Shown here piece after piece: positions 23,595 through 31,284 of a stretch of DNA of 64,000 nt; the stretch's first letter is position 1; the number at the start of each line of letters is the position of its first letter. Origin of the DNA: JAUPVL01 sp964481235 (lineage in GTDB: Bacteria > Patescibacteriota > Saccharimonadia > CAILAD01 > BJGX01); contig CAYZYH010000004.1 of assembly GCA_964481235.1 (NCBI GenBank), positions 4,065 to 68,064 on the forward strand. The letters are read 5' to 3'. The position numbers and the translations under genes are program-made. The notes beneath the pieces were generated by a model. That model was not told where the DNA came from. It ran no database searches and saw only the letters and a list, made by a program, of their open reading frames with translations.

Positions 23595-25208
23595 ATGACA
23601 AAGATAGAGAAACAAATTCTCATATTGCTGGCAATGGCACAGCTAATACTTACCCTAGATACCACCGTAATGAATGTATCTATTTCTACTTTGGTAGTAG
23701 ATTTGAATACCACGATAAGTGGCGTACAAAGTGCAATAACATTTTACACTCTAGTAATGGCCGCCTTTATGATTGCTGGTGCCAAGGTGGGCGATATAAT
23801 AGGTCGCAAAAAAGCTTTTGTAATTGGGCTTTGTATATATGGTACGGGGTCGGCAATGACTGCGCTGGCACCCAACATAACTGTTTTAAAAATAGGTTGG
23901 TCACTGCTAGAGGGTTTGGGTGCTGCCCTTATAATTCCTGCAATGATATCACTTATTGCTAGTAATTTTGGTGCTGGAACGCGTAGGGTAAAGGCCTATG
24001 GTGCTGTGGCCGCAATGGGCGCGGTAGGCGCTGGCATTGGCCCATTAATAGGTGGTTTTTTGACAACTTACGCAAGTTGGCGTTATGCTTTTGCGGCCGA
24101 AGTAGTAGTGGTTATATATATTCTTTTAAGAAAAGGTATTATAGTAGACTCAAAACTCGATAAGGTAAAACCAAAACTTGACTGGCTAGGTGTTGGATTA
24201 ATAGCTGCAGGGATGGTTTTGGTTGTGCAAGGTATATTATATGCAAGCACTTACGGGTTGTTGCGCGCTCGACAAGATTTTACAATAAACGGGCAGGTAG
24301 TTATTAATGCCGGTGGCATTTCTCCCACGATCTGTTTAATACTATTGGGCATAATTACCCTTGGATTGTTTGTGTTGTGGGAAAGACATCGTGAAAATAA
24401 GAAACTATTTCCATTGATCCATCTAGAGCTATTTAAAAATAGCGTTGTAAATGCTGGTAACGGTTCTATATTTGCCACTCAGTTTTTGCTTGGTGGCACA
24501 ATGTATGCCCTAGCACTGTTTTTACAGGTAGAATTGGGTTATGATGCTTTGAAAACAGGTGTAACAATGCTACCACTTTCTCTAATGATTCTAGTGTTGG
24601 CAAGCCGGGGATCAGTAATGTCTACAAAGTTTGCACCCCGCAAAATAGTGCAAGTAGGCTTTGTATTGGTTTTAATGGGTGCAATTTTACTCGGTATAAG
24701 AGCCGGCTCAGCAGATAGCGGCTGGGCACTAGTACCCTCATTAGCTTTCATTGGTTCTGGACTAGGCATAATATTTTCACAATTACAAAACCTAGTACAA
24801 AGCGCAGTTACTACCAAGGACTCGGCCGAGGCATCGGGGTTGTTTGCGACTTTTCAGAATCTAGGAATGAGTTTTGGTACTGCTATTAGCGGGGTTTTGT
24901 TGGTGGGTACACTACTCATCGCTAGTACCAACGCGATCGACCAAAACACTACACTTAATAATGCTCAAAAAGATCAGCTTAAGTCTGCTTACTCTACACA
25001 AGCCCAGATAGTGAGCAATACTCAAATAGAAGCTGTGACCGCCAACCAGCCGGCCGAGGTATCTCAGGCGGTGGTAGAAATTAATGCGCAGGCTCGACAA
25101 AAAGCCTTAAGTTCTACCTTTATATTACTAGCAGTTCTAAGTGGCCTTGGCTTGCTTGCAACAATTAAGTTACCAGCAAACAAACCAGGGCCAAAAGCCC
25201 TCGGTTAG
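23595..25208 (+). CDS. MFS drug exporter of the DHA2 (EmrB/QacA) family
   Basis: The 537-residue protein has about 14 membrane segments. Motif A is present as G-A-K-V-G-D-I-I-G-R-K-K, and the DHA2 motif L-D-T-T-V-M-N-V is in helix 1. A G-A-G-I-G-P-L-I-G-G-F motif C marks it as an antiporter. It probably exports lipophilic compounds in exchange for protons; the substrate cannot be told. A soluble C-terminal loop (about 440-500) precedes the last helix. Confidence 0.9.
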   Translation: MTKIEKQILILLAMAQLILTLDTTVMNVSISTLVVDLNTTISGVQSAITFYTLVMAAFMIAGAKVGDIIGRKKAFVIGLCIYGTGSAMTALAPNITVLKIGWSLLEGLGAALIIPAMISLIASNFGAGTRRVKAYGAVAAMGAVGAGIGPLIGGFLTTYASWRYAFAAEVVVVIYILLRKGIIVDSKLDKVKPKLDWLGVGLIAAGMVLVVQGILYASTYGLLRARQDFTINGQVVINAGGISPTICLILLGIITLGLFVLWERHRENKKLFPLIHLELFKNSVVNAGNGSIFATQFLLGGTMYALALFLQVELGYDALKTGVTMLPLSLMILVLASRGSVMSTKFAPRKIVQVGFVLVLMGAILLGIRAGSADSGWALVPSLAFIGSGLGIIFSQLQNLVQSAVTTKDSAEASGLFATFQNLGMSFGTAISGVLLVGTLLIASTNAIDQNTTLNNAQKDQLKSAYSTQAQIVSNTQIEAVTANQPAEVSQAVVEINAQARQKALSSTFILLAVLSGLGLLATIKLPANKPGPKALG

Positions 25209-25253
25209 ATTGGCGTGATATAATATATATACAAATAAGAAAAAGGAGTTAAT

Positions 25254-25673
25254 ATGCACGGACCTATTGATTATATTGTTGTTAAATTTAAAGATAACAA
25301 CTTTAGCGGAGAAATATTAGACGAGCTTTCTAAGGTTGTTAAAAATGGAACCATAGCAGTCTTAGATCTTGCCCTAGTAACAAAAAATAAAAGTGGCGAG
25401 GTAGCATCTATAGAGTTGAGTGACATGAAAGATGCAAACATCGTAAATTTCGCCAAAGCTAACGGGGTTGAATCTGGCTTAATTACTACCGACGATATAA
25501 ATGAAATAGGTGATATTATAGACAATAATAGTTCTGTTGGCCTACTTGTAATTGAACAGCTTTGGGCGAAAGGTTTAAAACAAGCTATTATTAATGCAAA
25601 TGGCGAGTTGATTGCTGAAGGTCGCATTCATCCAGATGCAGCCGACGAGCTAGATAAGAAAGGAGATAAATAA
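25254..25673 (+). CDS. DUF6325-like small soluble protein
   Basis: The 139-residue protein starts M-H-G-P-I-D-Y-I-V-V-K-F and has the I-L-D-E-L-S-K-x-V-x-x-G-x-I-x-V-L-D-L pattern of a small alpha/beta domain often annotated DUF6325. It contains a segment on stress-related gene pairs seen in Actinobacteria, where it neighbours a SHOCT protein as here. Function unknown. An extended -10 box TG-A-TATAAT and an AAGGAG ribosome site precede it. The stop overlaps the next ATG region by one base. Confidence 0.72.
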   Translation: MHGPIDYIVVKFKDNNFSGEILDELSKVVKNGTIAVLDLALVTKNKSGEVASIELSDMKDANIVNFAKANGVESGLITTDDINEIGDIIDNNSSVGLLVIEQLWAKGLKQAIINANGELIAEGRIHPDAADELDKKGDK

Positions 25674-25924
25674 TGCCAGGATTACTTAGAGGAATGGCCA
25701 GAACTGCCGTTATAGCTGGAACAGCTACTGCAGTATCAAACAACGTTAGTCGCAGGCAAGCTAATAGATGGGCTAATGAAGAACCGCAACAAGAATCGCA
25801 GTCTGCTACGGTAGATAGTAGCGATCAGATACAGCAGTTAGAAAAACTAGGCCAATTGCACGATAGCGGAGTACTAACAGACGAAGAATTTGCTGCAAAA
25901 AAAGCACAGATTTTGGGTCTATAG
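25673..25924 (+). CDS. SHOCT-domain protein
   Basis: The 83-residue protein has a hydrophobic/alanine-rich N-terminus (about 4-24), a polar linker, and a C-terminal SHOCT motif: I-Q-Q-L-E-K-L-G-Q-L-H-D-S-G-V-L-T-D-E-E-F then K-K-A-Q-I-L. SHOCT is a short oligomerisation motif found at protein ends. It is translationally linked to the DUF6325-like gene and is followed by a terminator. Confidence 0.85.
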   Translation: MPGLLRGMARTAVIAGTATAVSNNVSRRQANRWANEEPQQESQSATVDSSDQIQQLEKLGQLHDSGVLTDEEFAAKKAQILGL

Positions 25925-25939
25925 CACTCTTATAATTAT

Positions 25940-25971
25940 ACAAAAGCAGTGCAATATAGTACTGCTTTTGT
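25940..25971 (+). terminator. Terminator after the DUF6325-SHOCT pair
   Basis: CAAAAGCAGT (25941-25950) pairs with ACTGCTTTTG (25961-25970); the T-rich descending arm acts as U-tract. Confidence 0.75.
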
Positions 25972-26034
25972 CTTGCGTAAAAATCTAAAAAAGTCTGATT
26001 ATGGGCATATTATGTTATACTAATGCGGTAAATA

Positions 26035-26625
26035 ATGACTACGCAAATACCCCAAGAACAACCTGATAATTTTGTACCGCTAGTTGCCAAAGCAAGAAGT
26101 GGTGATGAAGCAGCTTTTGAGCAATTGTATGAAGAGTATTTTTTACCTATTTATAGATATATTCTTATTAGGGTGGGCGACAGTGAAGAGACCGACGACC
26201 TAACTCAGCAGGTGTTTATAAAGTTTTACAGAAACTTACATAATTGGCAAGACAAAGGCTATCAGCCATCTGCCTACATCTTTAGTATTGCCCGAAGCGT
26301 AATTGCTGACTTCTATCGCAGTAAGGGCAGAAAAGCTGTAAAGATACAAAACTCCGAGGAAGTACTCTTGCTTCTTGAAGATAAGTCACAAAACCCCCAG
26401 AATGACGTTATAAATACCGAAGAAATAAAACAACTTTATCGTAATTTAAAAAAATTACCCAATAACTACCAAGAAGCCCTAGTTCTTCGTTATATGGAGA
26501 ATTTATCTAGTGCAGAGATAGCTATGATAATAGGAAAAAGCGATGTAGCCACCCGTAAGTTGCTATCTAGAGCTACAATGGCGCTATCAGAGGTTTCAAA
26601 ACAGGAAGATAGAAAAAATGAATAA
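26035..26625 (+). CDS. RNA polymerase sigma-70 family factor (ECF type)
   Basis: The 196-residue protein has region 2 (about 25-95: F-E-Q-L-Y-E-E-Y, then D-D-L-T-Q-Q-V-F-I-K-F-Y and the -10-contacting A-Y-I-F-S-I-A-R). A linker and region 4 follow (about 135-190: L-P-N-N-Y-Q-E-A-L-V-L-R-Y, S-S-A-E-I-A-M-I-I-G). Regions 1 and 3 are absent, as in ECF sigma factors. It overlaps the next gene by 8 bases. The membrane protein encoded next is a likely regulator, though no anti-sigma motif is clear. The regulon is unknown. Confidence 0.9.
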   Translation: MTTQIPQEQPDNFVPLVAKARSGDEAAFEQLYEEYFLPIYRYILIRVGDSEETDDLTQQVFIKFYRNLHNWQDKGYQPSAYIFSIARSVIADFYRSKGRKAVKIQNSEEVLLLLEDKSQNPQNDVINTEEIKQLYRNLKKLPNNYQEALVLRYMENLSSAEIAMIIGKSDVATRKLLSRATMALSEVSKQEDRKNE

Positions 26626-27085
26626 TAATAAGAGCAACAACAGCCCCGAAGAGTATGCTAAAAAACTAAATGAGTTTAATGGTTTTTCGATTAACAAGAG
26701 ACACCTTCTCAATAATACTCTTCAAAGAATAGATAGGGAAAAAGATACTCCAAGAAGTGTAGTACCAGAAACAAAAAACAACCCTATGCTCAACCAACTA
26801 AGAGCATACATTATACCTGTGGCCACTTTTATGTTGGTGGTTATATTTAGCGGAGTATTTTTCTTTAGGAATAGTAACCCCAACATCAATAGCAATATTA
26901 CTAACAAACTGAGTCAATCTGCTCCAAATGGTACAATCGAGAACACTTTTAATTCTGTTAGTGCTGATTTGGCCGATGAGAACAGTATTAATGAGCAAGC
27001 AATGAATCAAGGAGAGAATGTTGTGAAAGAGATGTCTAACGACATCAAGCAATTAGGAGATATTAGTAATGACCCAAGTCTGTAA
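26618..27085 (+). CDS. Single-pass membrane protein, candidate anti-sigma factor
   Basis: The 155-residue protein has a cytoplasmic part of about 64 residues, one membrane segment (about 67-88), and an Asn/Ser-rich external part of about 65 residues. Anti-sigma factors of ECF sigmas often have this layout and are encoded just downstream. No ASD or zinc anti-sigma motif (H-x-x-x-C-x-x-C) is visible, so the assignment rests on position. It overlaps the sigma gene by 8 bases and the next gene by 17. Confidence 0.6.
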   Translation: MNNNKSNNSPEEYAKKLNEFNGFSINKRHLLNNTLQRIDREKDTPRSVVPETKNNPMLNQLRAYIIPVATFMLVVIFSGVFFFRNSNPNINSNITNKLSQSAPNGTIENTFNSVSADLADENSINEQAMNQGENVVKEMSNDIKQLGDISNDPSL

Positions 27086-27824
27086 ACATAATATTGTAAT
27101 TATTACATTTACCACCATGCTATTTTTAACATCGATTGTTAGTATTTTTGGTCCACAAACAACTCTGGCACAACAGAGTACTGATAATATATTTTGTAGT
27201 AGACTTAGCTCTATATCCTCAAGGCTGAATAGCCAGATCGATCAAAAGATAACTAGTATAAATAACACCAGAGCTGATAAAGAAAAAAAACTCAATGAGA
27301 TATTTTCAAAACGTGATCAAGATATATCAGACACACAAGCCAAGTGGGACAGTAATAGACAAGAACACTATACAAAATTACTCGAGAAGTCTCAAACAGA
27401 TTCTCAAAAACAAGCCATTAATGCTTTTAAAAGTAGTGTAGAAGTATCGATTGCTGAACGTCGCCAATCTGTCGATAAAGTAGTAGACACCTATTATGAT
27501 AATGTTATAGGAATTATTTCTGTACGTAATAATAGCATAGACGTAGCCATTGCCGATTATAAGAGTTCTGTAGCTACAGCGCTAGCCAAGGCCCAAGCAA
27601 GTTGTGATGCAGGTAATGATAGCGAAACCGTACGTAAAGAGTTAAAAAGCGATATTGAAGGCGCACGGAACGAGATTCAGTCTATTGCGTTTGGAGAATC
27701 TAGCATTGTCGCTACAACTAAAGCTGTACAACTAGCAGGACAAAGCACGATATCCAGAGTGATTGAGCATTTCAATTATACTATGCAACAAGCTCAAACT
27801 ACCCTTAAAGAATCAATAAAATAA
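27069..27824 (+). CDS. Secreted coiled-coil protein of the sigma-factor operon
   Basis: The 251-residue protein has an N-terminal signal-like segment (about 10-34, ending A-Q-Q-S). A mostly helical, charged region follows with long heptad-like stretches (about 45-150 and 190-250). Two cysteines are present (about 44 and 174). It appears to be exported and rod-like. No family is recognised. Its start overlaps the membrane protein gene by 17 bases, so it is part of the same regulated operon and may be the extracytoplasmic sensor or target. Confidence 0.6.
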   Translation: MTQVCKHNIVIITFTTMLFLTSIVSIFGPQTTLAQQSTDNIFCSRLSSISSRLNSQIDQKITSINNTRADKEKKLNEIFSKRDQDISDTQAKWDSNRQEHYTKLLEKSQTDSQKQAINAFKSSVEVSIAERRQSVDKVVDTYYDNVIGIISVRNNSIDVAIADYKSSVATALAKAQASCDAGNDSETVRKELKSDIEGARNEIQSIAFGESSIVATTKAVQLAGQSTISRVIEHFNYTMQQAQTTLKESIK

Positions 27825-27855
27825 AAAAGTGATAAATTAATAAATAGAAGTATTT

Positions 27856-29865
27856 TTAGAACACTTCTTTACGATTTTGCCACCGAGGCTTCAATACTTC
27901 GTAGTTTATCATTGAGTAAACTAGTAGATAAAACGAACATAGGCAACCTATAGGGTAGAGTAATGTAGATACAATACTCTGACGAGAGATTATAGTAATA
28001 ATTAATCTGTTTATATAACTAAGTCCAATCGCTAGGGCTAAGAACCATAGACCTAGGTAAATGTTTAATACTAATAAGTAACTTATTAGTAGAGTTGGAA
28101 AGACCAAGACGAACAATCCAAACAAAACTAAGGCGATAGTTAAGGGCATGGAAAAGTGTAGTGCTGGGTAAAAACGCCTTAAGTTTTGCGCAACAATAAG
28201 TCTCAAACTAGCATGGTTTTGACTCATCGCCATGTCTGACCCTAGATAGAAGCCAGTTTTTAAACCCCTTGTCTTAGCAGCGGCTGCAAGGTCGAAATCT
28301 TCCAAGGGGCTTTTTCTTACAAGCTCAAAACCACCAAGGGCTAATACGCTAGATCTTACGAAAGCAGTTATATTACTACTAGCATTAACTGATCTGGGGT
28401 GAGCCTTTGCCAAATATGCAGAAGGGTATAGACCAAGCATAAAGTAATGATTTTGACTTAGTATAATTTGTTGAGCAAAACTCTTATTTTGGTCTGATGG
28501 TAATATTGAAACTAAGCTTAGCTTTTCTTGCTCAATAAGACTAGCCATTACTGAGAGAGCGTTAGGTAATAGAATAGTATCAGCACTAAGAAGTAAAACT
28601 ATTTCACCCGTCGACTTTTCTAGCAACTGCTGAGATACCCAGGAGTTAATGGTCCAGTTGGGTTTTAGTGGTTTTGTTTCTATAATCTTTAGCCTAGGGT
28701 CTTGAAAACCCTTGGCTATACTTAGAGTGTTATCTTGCGAGCCCAGATCGGTAAAAAGTATTTCGAACTGAGGGTATTGCTGGCCTAAAAGTGAGAGGAG
28801 CGTAGAAGATATATTGTCACCTTGATTATAGGCGTGCATAATTATACTAATTTTTGGCCAATCAGTTAGTCGTTTTGTCTTTGGTCTAGCGAAAGCTCTT
28901 AGGTTATATATCGTTAGACCAAGTTGTATCAAGAAAAATACCAATAGAAAAAAACCAGTCAATGCAACGAAATATTCTCTAACACCGAACGGATCAAAAG
29001 CAAACAACAATATTTGAGTAATAAAAAACCCTACTATCATATTCAACCACATAAAGTTTTGCCAACCCCTATGAAACTGTGTAGATCTTGCATCGGATTT
29101 GTATTTAATAAAAAAACTAGCGTTTAAGACATACATTCCTAAAAACACACTAGCAAGTAAGCCAAGAGGAAAGTATGACACCGCAATAAACACACAGCAC
29201 AATAGGTAAAGAGAAATGACAAATATATTGGTACGCCTGGCGCCCATCACTGTAGCTATAGATTTAATATTAGCGGCTCTATCTGGCTTAATGTCTTGTA
29301 TTGCACCAAAAGCTTGACTTGCCATACCCCATGCCATAAAGGCAATTATGGCTGGCCAGTAGTAGTTATTACTTTGTGCATATGCAAGCCCAAACACAAA
29401 TGGTAGAACAAAGTGCAACGCTGAGTTGATTGAATCTAAAAAAGGAACTTCTTTAAAACGAAGTGGTTTGGCACTATAGCTGAAAGCAAAGAATATAATA
29501 AGTACAAATAGTATTTTTGATATGGCAGTTCCAGTAGCTAAAAAATACAATGCAAAAGGTAAATTCAATAGTGCAATTGCTATCCATAAACTCTGGTGTT
29601 TTTGCTTAAGAAGTAAACCCCCTTCGATGGAATTTTTTCGAGGATTTTTAATATCTGACTCGTAATCATATATATCGTTTACGCCATAAAGCATTAAATT
29701 GTAAGAAAACAAGAAATATACAAACCCAATTAGGCCAGGAAAACTTATGCCTTGAGAAGCAAGCAAGTAGCCCACCAAAAAAGGAAAAGCTGTGTTTATC
29801 CAGCTTACTGGGCGACTGGTCGCCAAAACTTCTTTAATTGTGAGTTTGCTACTTTTTTTAGACAT
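27856..29865 (-). CDS. UbiA prenyltransferase fused to a GT2 glycosyltransferase (candidate lycopene elongase/carotenoid glycosyltransferase)
   Basis: The 669-residue fusion has two parts. The first (about 10-290) is a UbiA-type membrane prenyltransferase with N-D-I-Y-D-Y-E-S-D and D-I-K-P-D-R, the two Asp-rich diphosphate sites. It resembles lycopene elongases of C50 pathways. The second (about 330-560) is a GT2 domain: I-S-I-I-M-H-A-Y-N-Q-G-D-N, then S-A-D-T at the DxD position and L-E-D-F-D-L as the catalytic-type acid. C-terminal membrane helices follow, as in carotenoid glycosyltransferases of the CruC/CrtQ type. The start at 29865 is one base after the upstream stop. It is encoded with two lycopene cyclase halves, so it could both extend and glycosylate the same pigment. 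The fusion is direct sequence fact; the substrates are inferred. Confidence 0.82.
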   Translation of the reverse strand: MSKKSSKLTIKEVLATSRPVSWINTAFPFLVGYLLASQGISFPGLIGFVYFLFSYNLMLYGVNDIYDYESDIKNPRKNSIEGGLLLKQKHQSLWIAIALLNLPFALYFLATGTAISKILFVLIIFFAFSYSAKPLRFKEVPFLDSINSALHFVLPFVFGLAYAQSNNYYWPAIIAFMAWGMASQAFGAIQDIKPDRAANIKSIATVMGARRTNIFVISLYLLCCVFIAVSYFPLGLLASVFLGMYVLNASFFIKYKSDARSTQFHRGWQNFMWLNMIVGFFITQILLFAFDPFGVREYFVALTGFFLLVFFLIQLGLTIYNLRAFARPKTKRLTDWPKISIIMHAYNQGDNISSTLLSLLGQQYPQFEILFTDLGSQDNTLSIAKGFQDPRLKIIETKPLKPNWTINSWVSQQLLEKSTGEIVLLLSADTILLPNALSVMASLIEQEKLSLVSILPSDQNKSFAQQIILSQNHYFMLGLYPSAYLAKAHPRSVNASSNITAFVRSSVLALGGFELVRKSPLEDFDLAAAAKTRGLKTGFYLGSDMAMSQNHASLRLIVAQNLRRFYPALHFSMPLTIALVLFGLFVLVFPTLLISYLLVLNIYLGLWFLALAIGLSYINRLIITIISRQSIVSTLLYPIGCLCSFYLLVYSMINYEVLKPRWQNRKEVF

Positions 29866-29866
29866 A

Positions 29867-30160
29867 TTATTTGTTACTTTTAAAATATTCAAAGAGAGCA
29901 GGTACCATTAGTATTACAGCAACTAGGTAGCCAAAATCTTCTATAGGTATATTGCCAACTTTATAACCCAATATAGAACTATTATTATACATCACAATCG
30001 GCAGAGTGGTGAGGTAGTTGTCGAATACAAGCATAGCAATGAGCAGGATTAGCCCGACCACCATCAAAGCCTTGGGTTTTGGTGGGGTAATGCGCAAACG
30101 TACAAGTATTAATATTGATACCACCACTAAGCTGGTTACTAGTACTAAATAGCTAGTCAT
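29867..30160 (-). CDS. Heterodimeric lycopene cyclase half (CrtYd/CrtYf-like)
   Basis: The 97-residue protein has three membrane segments and the cyclase motif I-P-I-E-D-F-G-Y, here P-I-E-D, typical of the second half of CrtYcd/CrtYef-type cyclases. These act as heterodimers that close the ends of lycopene or of its C50 derivatives. It overlaps the other half by 4 bases and precedes the prenyltransferase fusion. Which end group it makes (beta, epsilon or gamma) cannot be read from the sequence. Confidence 0.82.
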   Translation of the reverse strand: MTSYLVLVTSLVVVSILILVRLRITPPKPKALMVVGLILLIAMLVFDNYLTTLPIVMYNNSSILGYKVGNIPIEDFGYLVAVILMVPALFEYFKSNK

Positions 30161-30576
30161 GATCTTTTATTCCTAGACCCAACATTCCGTGTAGGGTGGC
30201 TCAGAGTTAGCTTGTCATTTTTTCGCTTATTATTATCAACTTTTCTAAATACCTCTAGCCTTCCAATTAGTTGATACAAAATCAGCGTCACATAGCATAG
30301 CATAAACAAAAAGACCACTTCTTCTATCGGTATATTGGGCGAAATAATATTTAATCTCACTACGTAGTCTTGGTTTGTAGAAAATATTTTATTAATTACC
30401 CCAGCAACATCAAATATCAGTAGTAGTAGTATTGTATAGCCAACTGCTTTTGTGCTTGCAATTTTGTCATACCAAAACGCTAGTCTTAATCGCCAGTCGG
30501 CCAAAAGTAAACCAGCAATACTAAAAACTAGTACAAAAATATAGAAGTAATGTGTGTGCACAAGTTGCATAATCAT
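30157..30576 (-). CDS. Heterodimeric lycopene cyclase half (CrtYc/CrtYe-like)
   Basis: The 139-residue protein has three membrane segments and the matching motif N-I-P-I-E-E-V-V-F (P-I-E-E), followed by a hydrophilic basic tail of about 30 residues. It is the first gene of the cyclase-elongase operon. TATAAT on the minus strand (30588-30583) places the transcription start at about 30576, the first ATG, so it may be leaderless. A second in-frame ATG follows two codons later. Confidence 0.82.
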   Translation of the reverse strand: MIMQLVHTHYFYIFVLVFSIAGLLLADWRLRLAFWYDKIASTKAVGYTILLLLIFDVAGVINKIFSTNQDYVVRLNIISPNIPIEEVVFLFMLCYVTLILYQLIGRLEVFRKVDNNKRKNDKLTLSHPTRNVGSRNKRS

Positions 30577-30582
30577 CTACCT

Positions 30583-30588
30583 ATTATA
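30583..30588 (-). promoter_or_regulatory. -10 box of the carotenoid cyclase operon (leaderless)
   Basis: TATAAT on the minus strand, 6 bases upstream of the ATG at 30576; it follows directly after the terminator of the preceding minus-strand gene. Confidence 0.5.
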
Positions 30589-30594
30589 CTCCAT

Positions 30595-30624
30595 ATAAAA
30601 AACCCTCTCGTGTTAAGAGAGGGT
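30595..30624 (-). terminator. Terminator of the 173-aa gene
   Basis: On the minus strand ACCCTCTC and GAGAGGGT form an 8-bp stem followed by TTTTTT. Confidence 0.82.
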
Positions 30625-30632
30625 ATTTAAGT

Positions 30633-31154
30633 CTAAAGTTTTAGATGCAGCATAACTATGAGCCAGTTGAGCATGGTATAGGCGTGCTGGGGGAACATTC
30701 TGTAGCCTCCAAGATATTGGTTGCCATCAGTCTTTGTGATATCTGCATAAGTACCGGTTTCGTCATATGTAAAGTCAATCCGTATCTTTCTACAATTGTT
30801 GCGAGGCGGCTTGTCAAATAGACTATCAATATAAACTTCTAGTTTAGTGTCTGGTAGTTTTTTGGCTCGTACTACACCGAAGTAGTCAGTAAAGTCTGGT
30901 GCAGGCTCAAATACTACAAGGCCTGGCGCCCAGTAAACAAGATAACCTAAAAATGTTTGCACATCATCGACCCGTCCAAACAGCACCTGTCGCGACAGTC
31001 GAGCTGGGTTTGCTTTATTGGTGAGCATTAATTCTACGCTTTTAATGGTGTTTATGCGCCCTCGTTTTGTTTTCAACCACCCAAGTTTACGCTCGCGCTC
31101 TATCACTTCTTCAATATTTGCAATCAAATCTTTTGTGGGGGTGATGGCACTCAT
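30633..31154 (-). CDS. Uncharacterised soluble protein
   Basis: The 173-residue protein has no membrane segment. The middle shows L-S-R-Q-V-L-F-G-R-V-D-D-V-Q-T-F-L-G-Y and a D-F-T-D-Y-F-G-V-V-R segment; the C-terminal part ends in a helix (Y-T-M-L-N-W-L-I-V-M-L-H-L-K-L). I recognise no family. It is a single-gene transcript between the two carotenoid gene groups (own terminator), so a link to carotenoids is possible but unproven. Confidence 0.6.
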   Translation of the reverse strand: MSAITPTKDLIANIEEVIERERKLGWLKTKRGRINTIKSVELMLTNKANPARLSRQVLFGRVDDVQTFLGYLVYWAPGLVVFEPAPDFTDYFGVVRAKKLPDTKLEVYIDSLFDKPPRNNCRKIRIDFTYDETGTYADITKTDGNQYLGGYRMFPQHAYTMLNWLIVMLHLKL

Positions 31155-31271
31155 AAATTTATTCCCATCTAGTAGTAGGTGCGGAGATTACTCAGATATT
31201 ATAGTAATTAATCTCAAATTTGTAAATATTACTCAAAAACACTACCAATCAAAAAAGCTCTCTAAATATGC

Positions 31272-31277
31272 TATTAT
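31272..31277 (+). promoter_or_regulatory. Extended -10 box of the crtI-crtE-crtB operon (leaderless)
   Basis: TG-C-TATTAT ends 7 bases before the GTG start of crtI, with no ribosome site between. Confidence 0.5.
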
Positions 31278-31284
31278 TTAAGTC

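Noticed and set aside
25254..25673. Riboswitch in the leader of the DUF6325-like gene
   Set aside because: The leader is about 30 bases with only a promoter and a ribosome site; no room for an aptamer.
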